Shown here in pieces: positions 23,368 through 35,397 of a stretch of 64,000 nucleotides of DNA. How positions within the stretch are numbered: the first letter of the stretch is position 1; every line of letters starts with the position of its first letter. Origin of the DNA: Pycnopodia helianthoides (lineage: Eukaryota > Echinodermata > Asteroidea > Forcipulatida > Asteriidae); assembly GCA_032158295.1 (NCBI GenBank), contig CM063245.1:7302700-7366699 (forward strand). The letters are read 5' to 3'. A program made the translations under genes and the position numbers. The notes beneath the pieces are model-generated. The model was not told where the DNA came from and searched no databases. It saw only the letters and a list, made by a program, of their open reading frames with translations.

Positions 23368-24985
23368 CTACATCAAGGAAAGCAATAATCTTAAGATAAC
23401 GATTGGGTAGATGGTGTTACTAAAATTGATAAACTGCAGCACTGACTATATTACTTTTGCTACTGTTGAAATAAAGTCAAATAAAAAAAGGAGGAAATTA
23501 TCATCATCATGGCCTATAAAGTATTGTAAATGACCATAAAAATAGATGTCATCAAAAACAAACTTACAAAATCAACTTAAACAGCTTGCACTGGAAGATT
23601 TTAGGTATACTTCCTTCTCTAAATGACACAGTACTAATATAACCTCTTAGCAGGTAAGTGACTGATGTGGAGTCTATCACATAACATTAAATGGAATAAT
23701 TTAAATTTTTTCAAAAGATGAAAGAGCGATGAAAGCTTCGGGCAACTTCAGAAATGAAGTGAATCTGCTAGAAGATGTCTCAGAGGCACATGTTATTTTC
23801 AAGATGTTGGTGTTAGAGCTCCTATCTTCCCAGGATAACCCTAAGTTTGTCCGGAGACATAAAAAATTGGAAACACGATGCTGAAAACAAACGATGTGTA
23901 AAAACAAATTTTAAGGCTTACACTCAGGTTCCCATTGCTCCACGTTCTTTCACAAGGATTTGTTTTGTATTGTTGATTGGTGTAACCCTGTTGATTTGTG
24001 TACTTTGCTTTACAATTTTTTATTTTTATTTTGTGATTTACATTTAGTATTGTACTTGTGTGTTTATTTGGCGCCTTTTACATTTTTTTTCTGAGCTCAT
24101 TTTGTATTATTTAAATTTTCAAGATCCTGTTTTTAAAGTATATATTTTGCATTTCTTTTGATCAGCGATTTATTTCTTAAATAAATCAGAGTTTCTGTTA
24201 TTGGGCATCCTATCTTGAATTCTCTAACTTGGTTTTTATTTCAAAAAGGGAGTTGTTAATCATTTTTGGTTTCCGCTACTTTTGAAGTTGAACCCAGGGT
24301 TACATTTGTATTTTTGGTGCGGGTATAAATTAGTGTCCTTTAACAAATGGTTCAGTTAGAATGAAGGTAAAAGTTAAGGTCAGGTTCAGGATCAGGTATT
24401 AAATCAGTTTTAGAATGAAGATCAGGTTTAGGTTTTTAGGCACACTCAAAGTCAAAATAAATGCCTGTCAAAGGGGTAAGTGTCTTCTATCTCAAAGTCA
24501 GGCTCACTTTAAAGGTCTGGAGCGTTTAATCAAAAGAAAAAAAAAAGCTTTGGGTTTTTTAAGAAACACCTAATGTCTACTTATTATTCTATCTTTCCTC
24601 AAAACCCAAGAATTAACTTTTGACTTTTCTCAATGATGGCGTATATACCTCTTAGAATTATCATAGTTAAAAAAATTGTAAACCATATTAAAGATTATGC
24701 CTTGACTTAATTTTTAGATGTCATTTGATTAAAACTCCTATTTAATTAAACATGTGACAGCAATGTTAATATTTAATTAGTCAATCTTGTGACCACCAAG
24801 ATTTTACACTTTTACAAGAAGTATACATCCGATTCTCAATTTCGTTTCAGTCATAAATTTGTTTTGTACAGTAGATGTGTATTTTGGCATATTTTTGTCT
24901 GTCACGTCATCATGGTTTCCTGTATTACATAAATTATTTTGAACAAAATATATGGGTTTTTTTAATGACAGATGTTCCAGGCCAT
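23368..24985. other. Intron sequence without recognised content
   Basis: AT-rich; a short stretch with repeated AGGTTTAGG-like words near 24370-24440 is the only pattern seen. Confidence 0.4.
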
Positions 24986-24992
24986 TTTATAA

Positions 24993-25110
24993 TTGTATTT
25001 AACCATTCATAAATACCCCAGACAGTTTCGCTATTCCTATTGGTGGAGAGCATGTCACATGGGGGTGTTTAAATGGCTGATAAAGACAAAGCTGGAGCTG
25101 TTTAAAACCG
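24993..25110. repeat. Fragment related to the interior of the 1.3-kb hAT-like element
   Basis: The text around GGGGGTGTTTAAA and the blocks beside it match 35876-35990 of the element at 35649-36965 in the same orientation. Similarity fades outside, so this is a divergent partial copy. Confidence 0.55.
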
Positions 25111-25429
25111 GCTGGCTTCGCGTGTTGGGCATGCAAGCTCATGTACGCCAATTTAATTACGCGGAACGCAATATAAAGCTGTTAGTACCATTGCGTAATT
25201 TTTTGTTTACACAGCGCCTTCTGTTGACAAGTCTAAAATGTTTGCTTAAAGATCTGAACTTGTCTGACATTTCTTACTCTGTGGTAATAACCCCTTTATG
25301 ACAGTTGCCTCCATTTCGTACAGGATTAAAGGAAGTTTACAGAAACTACACTATCACTTTCTTTGTTTCCGCTCCAAGGCATTAGATGGGGATAAGTTAC
25401 ATACCATCTTGTACCCTATCAAATTTGTA

Positions 25430-25855
25430 AGCATGAAAAATACTTTTTTTTCATCGTGACATCATCAGGTGTCAAATTATGGCAAATCAATGCTGAAAAA
25501 TCATATCTCCAAAACCACATGTCATCAAGTCATAATCTTTGTACCCTCTTGTAGCTTCCAATACTTGTGACATTTTATTCAAGACCCAATGTTGACCTCT
25601 ACTTCTGGTCCAAACAGGAAGCTCTAAAATATAGAAAATCATATCTCCTAAACCAAACGTCCTAAAGTCGTAGCTTATGACACAAATGACATTTTATTAT
25701 AAAACACGACCCCACTTTGACCTTCCCTTCTGGTTCAAACAGGAAGTTTGAATAAAATAAATAACTTTTTCTGAACTACTGTCATAAAGATAGTACCGTC
25801 TTGTAGCTTACAGCACAATTAAGATCCCACATTGACCTTACCTACCAGTCAAAAT
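25430..25855. repeat. Noncoding repeat related to 20526-22315
   Basis: Contains the same recurring blocks (ACCACATGTCATCAAGTCAT, CTTGTAGCTT, TTCAAACAGGAAG) seen in the 20.5-22.3 kb repeat and at 44130-44300. Confidence 0.5.
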
Positions 25856-25861
25856 CCCTCC

Positions 25862-26200
25862 CCACCGTTGTGTGGGAAGGGTCTACAAGGGAATACTTAC
25901 CTGTAGAGCAAATACATTTGCATATTCCTACCGGCAGGTGTTTACCGCTAAGAGTTTTATATATCCTGAAATAGCGCCCTCTGCCACTACCCACAGTGTC
26001 CCGCGGCATGTACGCCTCGTGAGCCTCCTCTTTTCTCAAGCGTTCCAAAATTGAACACTCAAGGATCGAGTCATAGAGGGGAAGGCGGGAGGGATGCTCT
26101 ACAGGTAAGAATTCCCTCGTAGACCCTTCCCACACTACTGTGGGGAGGGAGTCTACGTCACTCTACTTACCTGTAGAGCAAATACATTTGCATAGACTAG
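25862..26200. repeat. DIRS copy 1 left terminal repeat and internal complementary region
   Basis: The words TACTTACCTGTAGAGCAAA and ATACATTTGCATA occur twice (about 25898 and 26162). Between them the complement of the element's outer edge (TCGTAGACCCTTCCCACAC) is fused to a second edge (GGGAGTCTACGTCACTC). Confidence 0.75.
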
Positions 26201-26340
26201 CACCGGACAAGGCGGTGGGTATGCGAGAGGATAAAACCCTATATCACAATTAAATCTATATACATATATATACATACGCTAACAGTATATTATATGATAC
26301 ATATAAAATGATAAACATGGAATCAGAACAAGGAACTCAT

Positions 26341-27228
26341 CTAAACAAGGGAGGTCCTGCTTGGGGAGTGTCCTGGCTGGGATGAGGTCCGACTGGCCGC
26401 CCTCAGCACTGCTCTCCATGTCCTGCCCTCCGTCTGGAGCACATGCTTCAGATAGCACTCCGTAAAGGTGTTAGGAGTTTTCCAACACGCTGCCTGCAGG
26501 ATGTCGCTCATGGCAACACCCTTAAAAAAGGCCCATGGTGTTGACACTGCTCTAACATCATGAGCACGGACTTTCTCCGAGTCTCCACCTGCTAGGACTT
26601 CCTGGGCCGAGCGGATGGCCGTGACTATCCATCTGGCAATCGTATCACGAGAGGCAGGCCGGTATGGCTGGGTCATCGTGACAAAAAGTTGGGAGTGGCC
26701 CGTCCGAAGTGTCTTCGTGCGGTTGAAGTACCACTTTAGTGCTCTGACTGGACACCACAATTTGTCATTTGGCACAGACGAGAAAGATTTGATGTCAGGG
26801 ACAAAGATGTCCGGGGGTAAAAAGGAGTCCGATTGATTCTTAGTCAAGAATCCTGCCCTAGGTATCAGGCGGACCCCATCCGGTTCCCACCGGATGTGCC
26901 CCGAATCTAATGTAAGGGAATGTAGCTCACTACATCGTCTAGATGTAGCTACTGCCAACAAGAAGGTGACAGACAACTGTAACAGAGTTGCGCTGCCCAT
27001 CGGCTCAAAAGGGGATCTCGATAAAGCCTCTAACACACTGAAGAGGTCCCACGAGGGCACCAGCCTACGTGTTGGGGGACGAGAAACAAACATCCCTTTC
27101 ATTAGCTGGCTAAGTGCCTGGTTTTCCGACACTGAGGATCCGTCTGGGAAACCTCCGTGAATCGCCGCTATGGCCGACCGGTAGTTCTTAACCGTGGCCG
27201 TTGTAAGGTCACTCTCGAACAAGTACAC
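26341..27228 (-). CDS. DIRS tyrosine recombinase, open frame
   Basis: Open frame of 295 codons; it is probably longer, since in-frame residues (VADFLV) continue upstream of the marked start. It carries tyrosine recombinase landmarks: an Arg at TSRRCSEL (residues 97-98), H223-D-V-R226 in RAHDVRAVST, W249 in ACWKTPNTF, and the nucleophile Y259 in TFTECYL. By family knowledge it would integrate a circular cDNA without target duplication. It is followed by the internal complementary region and preceded by broken RT/RNase H. It could still make protein, but the element cannot make its own cDNA. The same residues 250-262 are the source motif of the 76-bp satellite at 45595. Confidence 0.85.
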   Translation of the reverse strand: MYLFESDLTTATVKNYRSAIAAIHGGFPDGSSVSENQALSQLMKGMFVSRPPTRRLVPSWDLFSVLEALSRSPFEPMGSATLLQLSVTFLLAVATSRRCSELHSLTLDSGHIRWEPDGVRLIPRAGFLTKNQSDSFLPPDIFVPDIKSFSSVPNDKLWCPVRALKWYFNRTKTLRTGHSQLFVTMTQPYRPASRDTIARWIVTAIRSAQEVLAGGDSEKVRAHDVRAVSTPWAFFKGVAMSDILQAACWKTPNTFTECYLKHVLQTEGRTWRAVLRAASRTSSQPGHSPSRTSLV

Positions 27229-27248
27229 CAGGAAATCTGCAACCTCCC

Positions 27249-27840
27249 CTAAAGAAGTATTGGGGGGATGTAGAGATCGTTGTCTACACCACTTGTAAAA
27301 ATGGCGTAATCTACTGTCGTAAATCTTCCTGGTTGACTCTCATCGACTGCCGGCTGCAATAGTCGCAGCTCGTCGAGAAAGGCCTGCTGTGCGGAGGGAT
27401 TGTGTGATAGCACCCAGCACGTCAGGTGAAGCTCCTGCGGAGCCGGATGCAGGAAACCCGAGCTGGGCTGGAACAGTATGTCTGCTCCCGCGTGGTCAAG
27501 AGCGTGGTCAGTCTCGTGAACCATGGCTGGCGAGGCCAGAAGGGAGCTATGCGGAGGACCTTGCAGTTCTCCTGCTCCAGCTTGGCTAACACTCGTGGGA
27601 TGAGAGAGAACATGGGAAAGGCATACGCCAGTAGCCCGTCCCACCGCATTGCCAGAGCGAGATACATGAATATCATCACACCCTGTCTCCGCAGCGCTGC
27701 CCCGATTGTTCTCACTATGCGGGTGAAAACGCGGGATGAGGTGGAGAGCCTGAATGGGAGCACCGTGAATGAAAACGAAGGAATTTCCAGTGCTCCGGTC
27801 TGGGGGGGGGGCACTCGAAAATTCCAGTGCATAACCGTGA
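27249..27840 (-). pseudogene. DIRS RT/RNase H remnant with the RT core deleted
   Basis: The frame goes from the RT palm FTVLPFRLSTSSRVFTRIV and RRQGVMIFMYL directly into the late RNase H text LAMRWDGLLAYAFPMFSLIP and RIAPFWPRQPWF. The catalytic LDDW motif and most of RNase H are gone. The RT start (GYALEF, near 27810-27860) is joined to the palm by another deletion. Confidence 0.8.
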
Positions 27841-27949
27841 TTGATTGTATCGAGCACCCATCGGTCGGGTGTGATCAGAGCCCGGGACCCCGTCTTGGAG
27901 GCGGCCTCCCACGGGTCCGACAACGGGAGGTCGCCACAAGGCGGGCAAG

Positions 27950-30038
27950 TCACCTACGCCAGCCCCCAGAATACGGGGGGGCGGGCGATCGGGCACCACG
28001 GCTGGGTTGGGGCCGTTGTTGTCCGGGGATGAATGGCTGAGTCTGCGTGGGCCGCGTACCCGAAGTGTTGTCGGAGCAGCCGCGAAAACTGCCACAAGCA
28101 GACTTCAGCGGTTGGCGGCGGGGAATGACAAACGTTGATTTGTTCCTGCCCCGTGTCGCTCTGGGTGCAGGGGTTGAAGGCCTCTTGAGATTTATCTTCT
28201 CAGTTGCTTTCAAGCGTTTTGCCTCAGTCTGCATACATTCTTCAAATTTACTCGCAAAAAGATCCGGACCCAACAGTGGGAGGTCTTCAGTGCGGGCGCC
28301 CTGCAACAGGAGGAACAATGCATCGAGCACGTTCCCCCGGCGGGACGAGGTTGCCAAGGACGACACTCGCATGAATTGATCAAGCACTGAATGGAGACCA
28401 TGGTCAAGGCAGTGAAAAGCTGCAGTTAAGAAATCCGCTGGTATTGCCGACTCGTCCTCACAACCTGACACTAAATACTCCGCGAGGAGAAGCAGGAAGG
28501 AGGCTGAGCGCTAGCCCTGGCAGGAGGCCGAGTCAACTTTCTTCAAGACTTCCTCGAACTTGCCCCGAGTCTTGTCGGCAAAGGGTTTCTTCGAAGCAGT
28601 GGAGCTCGAGTCTGCTATTAACTTGTCTTTAGCAGAGTCGGATATGGAAGGTGTTGTGAAAAAATTATCGAAATCCGCTGCAGGGAAACGATAGTATGCA
28701 TTCTCCCGTTTGGAGAAGGGGTGCCATTTGCTGTTCGCTTTCATGAGAGCGCAAATGCGATCCACACAAACCTGGTCCACGGGAAGCGTCGGGAAAATGT
28801 TGACCTTGTTGGTCGACGTGCCCGTCTTCTGCTTGAATGATTTTCTGTCTGGCTGAAGATCCTCAGTAGCGGAGGGCAATTGCAGCACCCGTATCATGTC
28901 ACGTTGAACCAGCCGAAGCTCGGTCTCCGTAACGGACAGCCGCTGCATGCGTTGGGCAATGTCCTCATCGTCCTCCTCGGAGTCCCCGAGAGGGAAGGTC
29001 GAGATGTCCCCGGAGACTGGGGAACACTAGGCTCAGATTGTGAAAATTGCACCGAGTCCTGGGTCAATGGCTGTGCAATTCCTTCGGTATCAAACGCCAT
29101 AGATGGGTGGATACTCAAAGCCGGCACAGACGCCGGAGCACGGCTCACCGTGCACGGTACGCCTCTGGGCCCTTGTGCCCGCCAACCTTCACTGATGGAG
29201 GGTAGGGTGGCAGGGGGTTGTGGCTGACTAGGTAAGTCCGCAGGAACCCCAATAACGCCCGCCTGGCGGGTAGAAGACAAAGCCGATAAAGACGCCAAAA
29301 TCGTCTGAAAAGCTTCCATAAAGTCAACTCTAGAAATAGCGCCCTCACTTCGGTGGCGTTTGCCACGGTGGGATCGACTGAACGAATCATCCGAACTTGA
29401 AGAAGAACGATGGTTATGTCTCCCCTTTGTCTTCTTGCTCTTCTTTTTGGAAGAGTGACCCCGGAAAAATCCGATGATATTTCGGATGACGCTGGGGGCC
29501 CTGGAACCCCGGAGCAACGGTAGTAATCCATTGCCGGTGGTTCAATAAAGCGCACGGAAGAGCCGGTAGGCCCGGGAATTCCCCAGGCGGCCTGCTCTGC
29601 GTCGCTCGAAAAATGACCAGCTGCCGACATCGCACCCAACTCCGAATGGGGGGTCGCTGTACGAGCTGGTGGCCCGTATAACAGTCCGTCCCAGTGTACG
29701 GTGGGGGTCACCACTGAGCCGGGGGGACACGGGTTCATCATTCCCGCCGAATCACGCAGGCCAGTCGTGTCTGACTGCACCGTGATCGGGGGTGGAGCGG
29801 AGGGTGTAGCGATCACCGTGTCTGAGCTACGCTTACCACCCTGACGTCCTTTTTTCGGGGCAACCACTGCACAGGAATTTTTATTTTTAACCTTGCCGGT
29901 GGTTCCCGATCGTTTGGTGGTCCTGTGTACTTTAATCGGAGAAGGAGACCGTGTCAAGTCCCCTTCCCGGCCAATGGAACTGCACAGGTCCGAGGCCAGT
30001 GGTTTTAGTGTCGGGCCAGTACAATCAAGAAAGGACAA
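27950..30038 (-). pseudogene. DIRS Gag-like region
   Basis: Several frames (29145-30038, 28894-29517, 28511-28948, 27950-28471) form a Gag-like region: low-complexity Ser/Lys-rich N-terminus, RLSVTETELRLVQRDM and VDQVCVDRICALM in the middle, and an Arg/Pro-rich C-terminus running into the RT start. The second DIRS copy (57495-60557) has the same order (RLSITDTELGLVQRDMVRVL). Frame breaks near 28500, 28950 and 29150 show decay. Confidence 0.7.
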
Positions 30039-30060
30039 GTCCAGTGGTCTTGTGTTTTTC

Positions 30061-31359
30061 GATTAAATAATAATACCTTAGTGTGTAATATCTTGAATGA
30101 AAACAAAATTATGTTCAAAATTAAATGTTGGTTTTGAGTCTGATAAATATCTGTCAGTAAGACAAATGAGATAAATATTTTCTTAGTACTTATTAAAATA
30201 ATTTTTGGGGGGCCTATACTTTATAAACTGTGCAGAAAGTTTATTTCTCATTCTGATTCAGGTCTTGTACAGTAAATTCTGGTCCAGTAAACCTTTTTAG
30301 CTACAAGCCCTGCGATCCAGACTGGTCACCCCTTTTTGCATCCAGTTCAAATAAGAAGTTTAAACAACAACACAATCATTTTCATATTTTTGGCTACTGA
30401 CATGATCTACTTGGGTCAATGTATCGAAACAGCTTTGTGATTGTTAATTACAACCACTATCTCTAGTTTTTATTAACTTGTTTTTAAACTTAATGGCTTT
30501 GTGGATGAAATACCTCCACCATGTCCAAGTTTCATTCCAAATTATATGAGGTCTGTGTCAGTAAGTAACATTTTATCCATAGCTAATGGTCAAGCTCTTC
30601 AATCTAGTGGTAAGACATCTGCTCTAGAATTGCAGGGGTCATTCCTACCAAGTAATATGCCTATGATTTTTCATTTCAGCAAGCAAATGTTTTGTTATAT
30701 CATAGTAGAGCAATGGTCATTGTTTGCACTGATCTATTGTTACATCAACGAGCTGCTTGTTCAAATGGCTTCCAGTGAACATTTCACATTTCAGCCAGAG
30801 TTATCCCATCTTGCACCTTCAGCGCTCTGTAATCTTTGATTGTGACTGTGTGGTACACAAACACGGCATAGGGTAGTCCATGCACATCATACAACACATC
30901 ATGGATACAGTAAATGAAGTACATACACAGCCGCGGGAGTCCAACAGTCAGCACAATATGATTGGCTGTTGATAAATATCCATATTCATAGGAAAGCTTA
31001 GCTAGACTCTAACTAACTCAAACATTCATTCATGAGCCGAGTAAAAAATAGCTGCACAGTGTGTGTAGGCCTGAGGAAAGCATTTTGTAGAATGTGTTTG
31101 CTATGCTCAAATGAGTAAGGAACCAGACCAACGAGTTGAGCACACAATTTTTGTCAAACGTTGTTGCAGGACCACATTACATATTGACGTGCACAGGTTT
31201 ACAAGTATAGAACTGAAATGAGAATATGTGAAAATTTTGTGTTTTTTCAGGACTATTCTTAAACTTTGTTAGATATATTGAAGTCAAAGAACTTTGCCAT
31301 TTTAATATTGGTCAAAGTTGCGGAAGCTTTTTTTACATGTCATTGTTTTTTAGCCGCTT
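30061..31359. other. Intron sequence without recognised content
   Basis: AT-rich; open frames here show no known domain. Confidence 0.4.
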
Positions 31360-31662
31360 TTAATTAGGAAGTCATTTCATTAGCACTAATTACACATTTG
31401 ATAAAAAAATGGTTAAGCGACCGTTAGTGTGCATCTTAACACTGTGTAGAAACAAAATCCACAATTGTACACGTTGTTAGATGGTGCCCTCCATAATCTA
31501 ATTTCATCAAACGCCAAATTAATAATCACCAGTAATAATTACTCTTAAATCACTTAATAATAAAAATAATAAAAGGTATTTATACTGCGCTTTTCCAAAA
31601 CATGATCAAAGCACATAACAAAGAAAAGAATAAATTAAAACAAGCAAGAGCAAATCATAAAT

Positions 31663-32115
31663 TTACTCTTTAGGAAAGAGATAAGTTTTAAGTTTTTTCT
31701 TAAATGTAACAATACAAGAAGAATTACGAACATTAATTGGGAGACTGTTCCAAAGTTCAGCAGCAGAGTCTGAGAAGGCGTGTTTGCCATAAGTTAATCT
31801 GGACTCGTGAGTGTTAAGCCGAGTTTTATCAGTAGAAGAACGGAGTCCTTGACGGTGGTTTTGGCGAAGATGAAACATATCAGAGAGATAAGGTGGAGCA
31901 ATGCCATTTAAACATTTAAAAAATATATAGAAGAGTTTTGAACTAGATACGTTTCTCCATGGGTAGCCAGTGTAGTTTGACAAGTAAGGGAGATCCATGA
32001 GCTCTCCAACAGAGAACAAGTTTGGCAGCTCTGTATTGAATACTGGTGAGGCGTTTAAGATTTGCTTTGGTGAGTTACAATAGTCTAGACGAGAAGTGAC
32101 AAGACAACGAACCAC
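31663..32115 (-). pseudogene. L2-type LINE C-terminal domain
   Basis: 150 codons with LVTSRLDYCN, IAPPYLSDMF, and FSDSAAELWNSLPINVRNS, the hallmark tail of L2/CR1 LINE proteins, ending in LFPKE. Confidence 0.8.
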
Positions 32116-32267
32116 GTGGTGACAAGTATCTTGATCAATGTATTTTCAAATCCTTGCAATGTTGCGCAGATGGAAGTTAGTAGAGCTACATACTGAATTA
32201 ACTTGAGATGACATTGACAAGACAGGGTCAAACATGACACCCAAGTTCCAAATACTGGTTGAGGAGG

Positions 32268-32904
32268 TTACCATAGAATTTCCAGAGAAACATCTTCAAC
32301 ATGTGACAAGTTGTTCTTAGAGGCAGCGATAAAGAACTCTGTTTTCTCAGCAATCAGTTTCAATTTGTTTGTGTTCATCCAGACTATGATGTCATCTATG
32401 AATGACGTTAGTATATCCAAGACTTTCTCTTTTTCACCTGGCACAGTTGGACTGAAGTCAGCATATAATTGTGTATCATCGGCATACATGTGGTATATGT
32501 TGGGCGCGATAAGCAGACTGGAAAGTCTCATTTAGATGATTGTCAGCAAGGTGATCATTTATACGTGAAGCGATGGCTTTTTCATTGACTTTAGACCACA
32601 TAGGTATATTAGAAACTGGTCTGTAGTTTTTAAATTGATTAATATCCAAAGATGGTTTCTTGAGGATGGGTGTGATGACAGCCTGTTTTAGAACATCCGG
32701 AAATACACCAGTTGATAAAGACAAGTTAACTATATAAGTCAGCTTTGGTACAATGATGTTGATGCATTGCTTGACCAACCATGTTGGCAAGACATCCAAA
32801 GAACAAGACTTGTTTGGCGACCGAGAGATAATTTTGCAAATCTCATTTTCATCAACTGGTTCAAAATTATTCAGAACAGTTATTGCCTGAACAGTGTTAG
32901 ACAC
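32268..32904 (-). pseudogene. L2-type LINE reverse transcriptase with the core deleted
   Basis: The frame 32476-32904 has the RT entrance (FKNYRPVSNIPMWSKVNEK, TFQSAYRAQ). It then jumps to HMYADDTQLY in another frame (32268-32531). Motif A and the PQGS motif between them are deleted, so the RT cannot work. Confidence 0.8.
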
Positions 32905-33163
32905 ATTATCAATGGATTGGAGTCTGCCAAATCAGTGTTATTATCAAGATCGTTACGAATCTTGACAATTTTGTTCTCAAAGAAGTCAGCAAATTTGTTG
33001 AATCACAAACAGGAAGAAAATTTTTAGTCTTATTTTTGTTCAGCAAAGTATTAGTGATTTGAAACACCTTTTTCATATCAGCAAATTGCAGTTTGTTATT
33101 GAAGAACTCCTGCTTCGCTTTCTGAATCAAATGAATGACATGTTTGTGATGAGAAAGGTAGCA

Positions 33164-34500
33164 CTAACGATTTACCTCATTGGTGTGTTTCTTTAGGGTT
33201 TGCTCAAGTTGACGCCGTTGCCGTGCTTCATGAATTTCATCATTGTACCATTGATGTTTGGGTCGAAGGGTGCGAGTTTTAGTTTCAACAGGAGCATATT
33301 TGTCTACCACTCCTTTGATAGCATTGTTGAAGGCAAGAATGGCACCATTGGCATCGTGTAGATCTGTTGTAATTGATCTATCAAGCTCAAATGCAAGCTC
33401 ATTACAAAAAGCATCCATGTCAATTTTGGTAAAATTGTGGACGATAGAAGTGGTCTTTTGGTGAGTCAGTTTCCTATGGTTAAGGTAGAAACTAACTACA
33501 TAGTGATCTGATTCAAGAATTCGTTGAACTAAACAGTCATGTATAAGATCCTGTTCACTTGAGCGTGTTATGACTAAATCCAAGACATGACCATACCTAT
33601 GAGTAGAATCATGAACATGTTGATGCAAATTAACTGAAGAAAGTATATTCCTAAAGTGAGTTACATCAGGTTTATCTGGAGTGTCAATGTGTAAGTTAAA
33701 ATCTCCTAGTGCAACAATATCCATTGGTAAAAGATTGAGATCAATAAGAAATGAATTAATTTCTTCCAGAAAATCCTTTGTTTTGAGTCCATTAGCAGGT
33801 GAGGCAGGAGGCCGATAGATAACAGCAAATGCTGTACTGTTACTACCATTCTTGAAGCAAACATATTCAAAGGTTTCAGCATTAAAAGACATTGGTTTGA
33901 CACAAAGCTTAAGCGAAGCCTTTAACAAAATCCCAATTCCACCATGGTTAGATTTGCAGCGTGGGTGGTTCAGAAAGGAATATCCAAAGGGAGTGAGCTC
34001 CCCAATGATAACAGAGTCATCATGAGCAAGCCATGTTTCTGTGATAACTAAAATATCTACATCATGATCAATAACAAAATCAGCAATTGAGGTGGTTTTG
34101 TTGCGCACTGAATGGGCATCGAGTTTAATACTGAGACGTGAGAAGTCTTTGCGTGGTATTGGCCGTAACTTACTAAGGTCAGCTGATCTAGGAATTGTCT
34201 TGCTTATGTTCGGAGAGTAATGGTGAGACGTGATGACTGTGATTGGATTAAAACCTTGGTTCAAATCACTATTACATTCATTGTTCTGCCATTGTTTGCG
34301 ACGGCCACCTCGTTTACCACAATATTTGGGATGGTATGACGAGTTGATTGGGATCGATTTCAGACGATTCCACAAAGTTAAGGGTGAAGCAGCTGCTTGA
34401 TAGGAGAGATTGTTAAGTGCCAGGAGTTGATCACGGGCATAAGTTATTCTATTATTTTTGCATGTATTAACAACATCCAGTGATGTCTTCCTTTTGTCAA
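33164..34500 (-). CDS. L2-type LINE apurinic-like endonuclease domain
   Basis: A long open frame (466 codons as read from 34564). Endonuclease landmarks are intact: VITETWLAHDD, GGIGILLK, VIYRPP, ALGDFNLHID, and ESDHYVVSFY near the end. These correspond to the catalytic Glu, Asp/Asn and His of the EEP fold that nicks target DNA. It follows the 2A-like motif after a +1/-1 frame break near 34480-34500 and stops before the RT. Confidence 0.85.
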
Positions 34501-34743
34501 ATCTGGCCCGGGGTTGGGACTTATATCTCCTGCAACAAGAAGTTCCAACTGAAAAGTAGCACAAGTATTATTACCATGGTAACTGGTACCGGTTCCAAGA
34601 AACTGTTGACATTTAAACTGTTGCATTCCACAGTGTAGAGTTACAGTGGGTCCAGCCAGCACAGGTACTACTAGATCATAACCAGGCTGATAAATAAGCC
34701 CATTAGAAAGAAGCAAGGTAATGAGTACACACAGGGCAACCAT
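34444..34743 (-). CDS. L2-type LINE N-terminus: signal-like segment followed by a 2A-like motif
   Basis: The frame starts MVALCVLITLLLSNGL, a hydrophobic signal-like stretch, and about 70 residues later has LELLVAGDISPNPGP (2A-like core at 34504-34530). 2A peptides cause ribosomal skipping at the Gly-Pro end; they are known at the N-terminus of some invertebrate L2/CR1 LINEs, where they can overlap signal sequences. Here Ser replaces the usual Glu before xNPGP, which may weaken or abolish skipping. The endonuclease continues in another frame directly after. Confidence 0.7.
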   Translation of the reverse strand: MVALCVLITLLLSNGLIYQPGYDLVVPVLAGPTVTLHCGMQQFKCQQFLGTGTSYHGNNTCATFQLELLVAGDISPNPGPDLTKGRHHWMLLIHAKIIE

Positions 34744-35397
34744 TCTCCAAGGTCAGCAGAAACACTTCCAGATGGTCTATGTCATTAGCAGAAAGATTGA
34801 TGAGGCTGTGTAACCAGGTCAGAGATCCAAGCAAATAAAAAGGTTGTGGACAGTTGGAAAGGTCTGTCAGCAGGGTCCAGAAGATAGTTGAAAATATTCA
34901 AAATTGTTGACTCCGATATCTCAAACAAATCAGCGACTAAACACACTGAAAAAGTCCAGTGGAATCCTTACCAGCAACTCTTCAACTAGTAAACAATTGG
35001 TAATGAAGAGACAGATGGAACATAGAAAAATATTCAAAAACTGAACAAGTGTGGTGGAGGTGCTGCCATCCAGTGGGGCGCCCTTTTTCCTCAAACAATG
35101 GTTTATTAAAATCACTTTGTGTAATTTTGTATGCGTCATAAATGTAGAGTACAGTCGACCACATGTTACATGCTTCATTATTCCACATATTATAACCATA
35201 AATCACTGATTACATTTGAAATTAGTATACTTATGAGCGTCCTGCCAGATATATTATATGTATATATAAGCTTGTGCTCTGTGTTGTTCATATAGGCTGT
35301 CAGCTCGCTAACGAGAATGACCACATCATAGTCAAGTTAATTGATTTAGGTGACCGGTGTAGGACGCCGGCCACAAGCCCTTTTGTAAGAAAAAAAG

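Larger units (their letters stand above)
25860..30060 (-). mobile_element. DIRS-type retrotransposon, 5'-truncated (copy 1)
   Basis: Minus-strand element. From its 3' side: a left terminal repeat from about 25862, an internal complementary region at about 26100-26195, an open tyrosine recombinase (26341-27228), fused remains of RT/RNase H (27249-27840) and Gag (27950-30038). The internal region joins the complement of the outer left end to a copy of the opposite end, the arrangement DIRS elements use for circular intermediates. No matching right terminal repeat is present past 30060, so the 5' end is missing. The element is clearly GC-richer than its surroundings. Confidence 0.85.
31555..35093 (-). 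mobile_element. L2/CR1-type LINE with a 2A-like N-terminal motif
   Basis: About 3.5 kb on the minus strand: a 5' region with a signal-like and 2A-like peptide (34444-34743), an endonuclease (33164-34500), RT pieces (32268-32904) and the C-terminal end (31663-32115). The 3' end reads GCGCAGTATAAATACC followed by TTATTATT-type repeats, typical of L2-like elements. It interrupts the left arm of the foldback at 31553/35094 with at most 1-2 bp of target duplication. Confidence 0.85.

Noticed and set aside
27426..28040. 204-codon plus-strand frame inside DIRS copy 1
   Set aside because: It is antisense to the Gag/RT remnants and reflects the high GC content.
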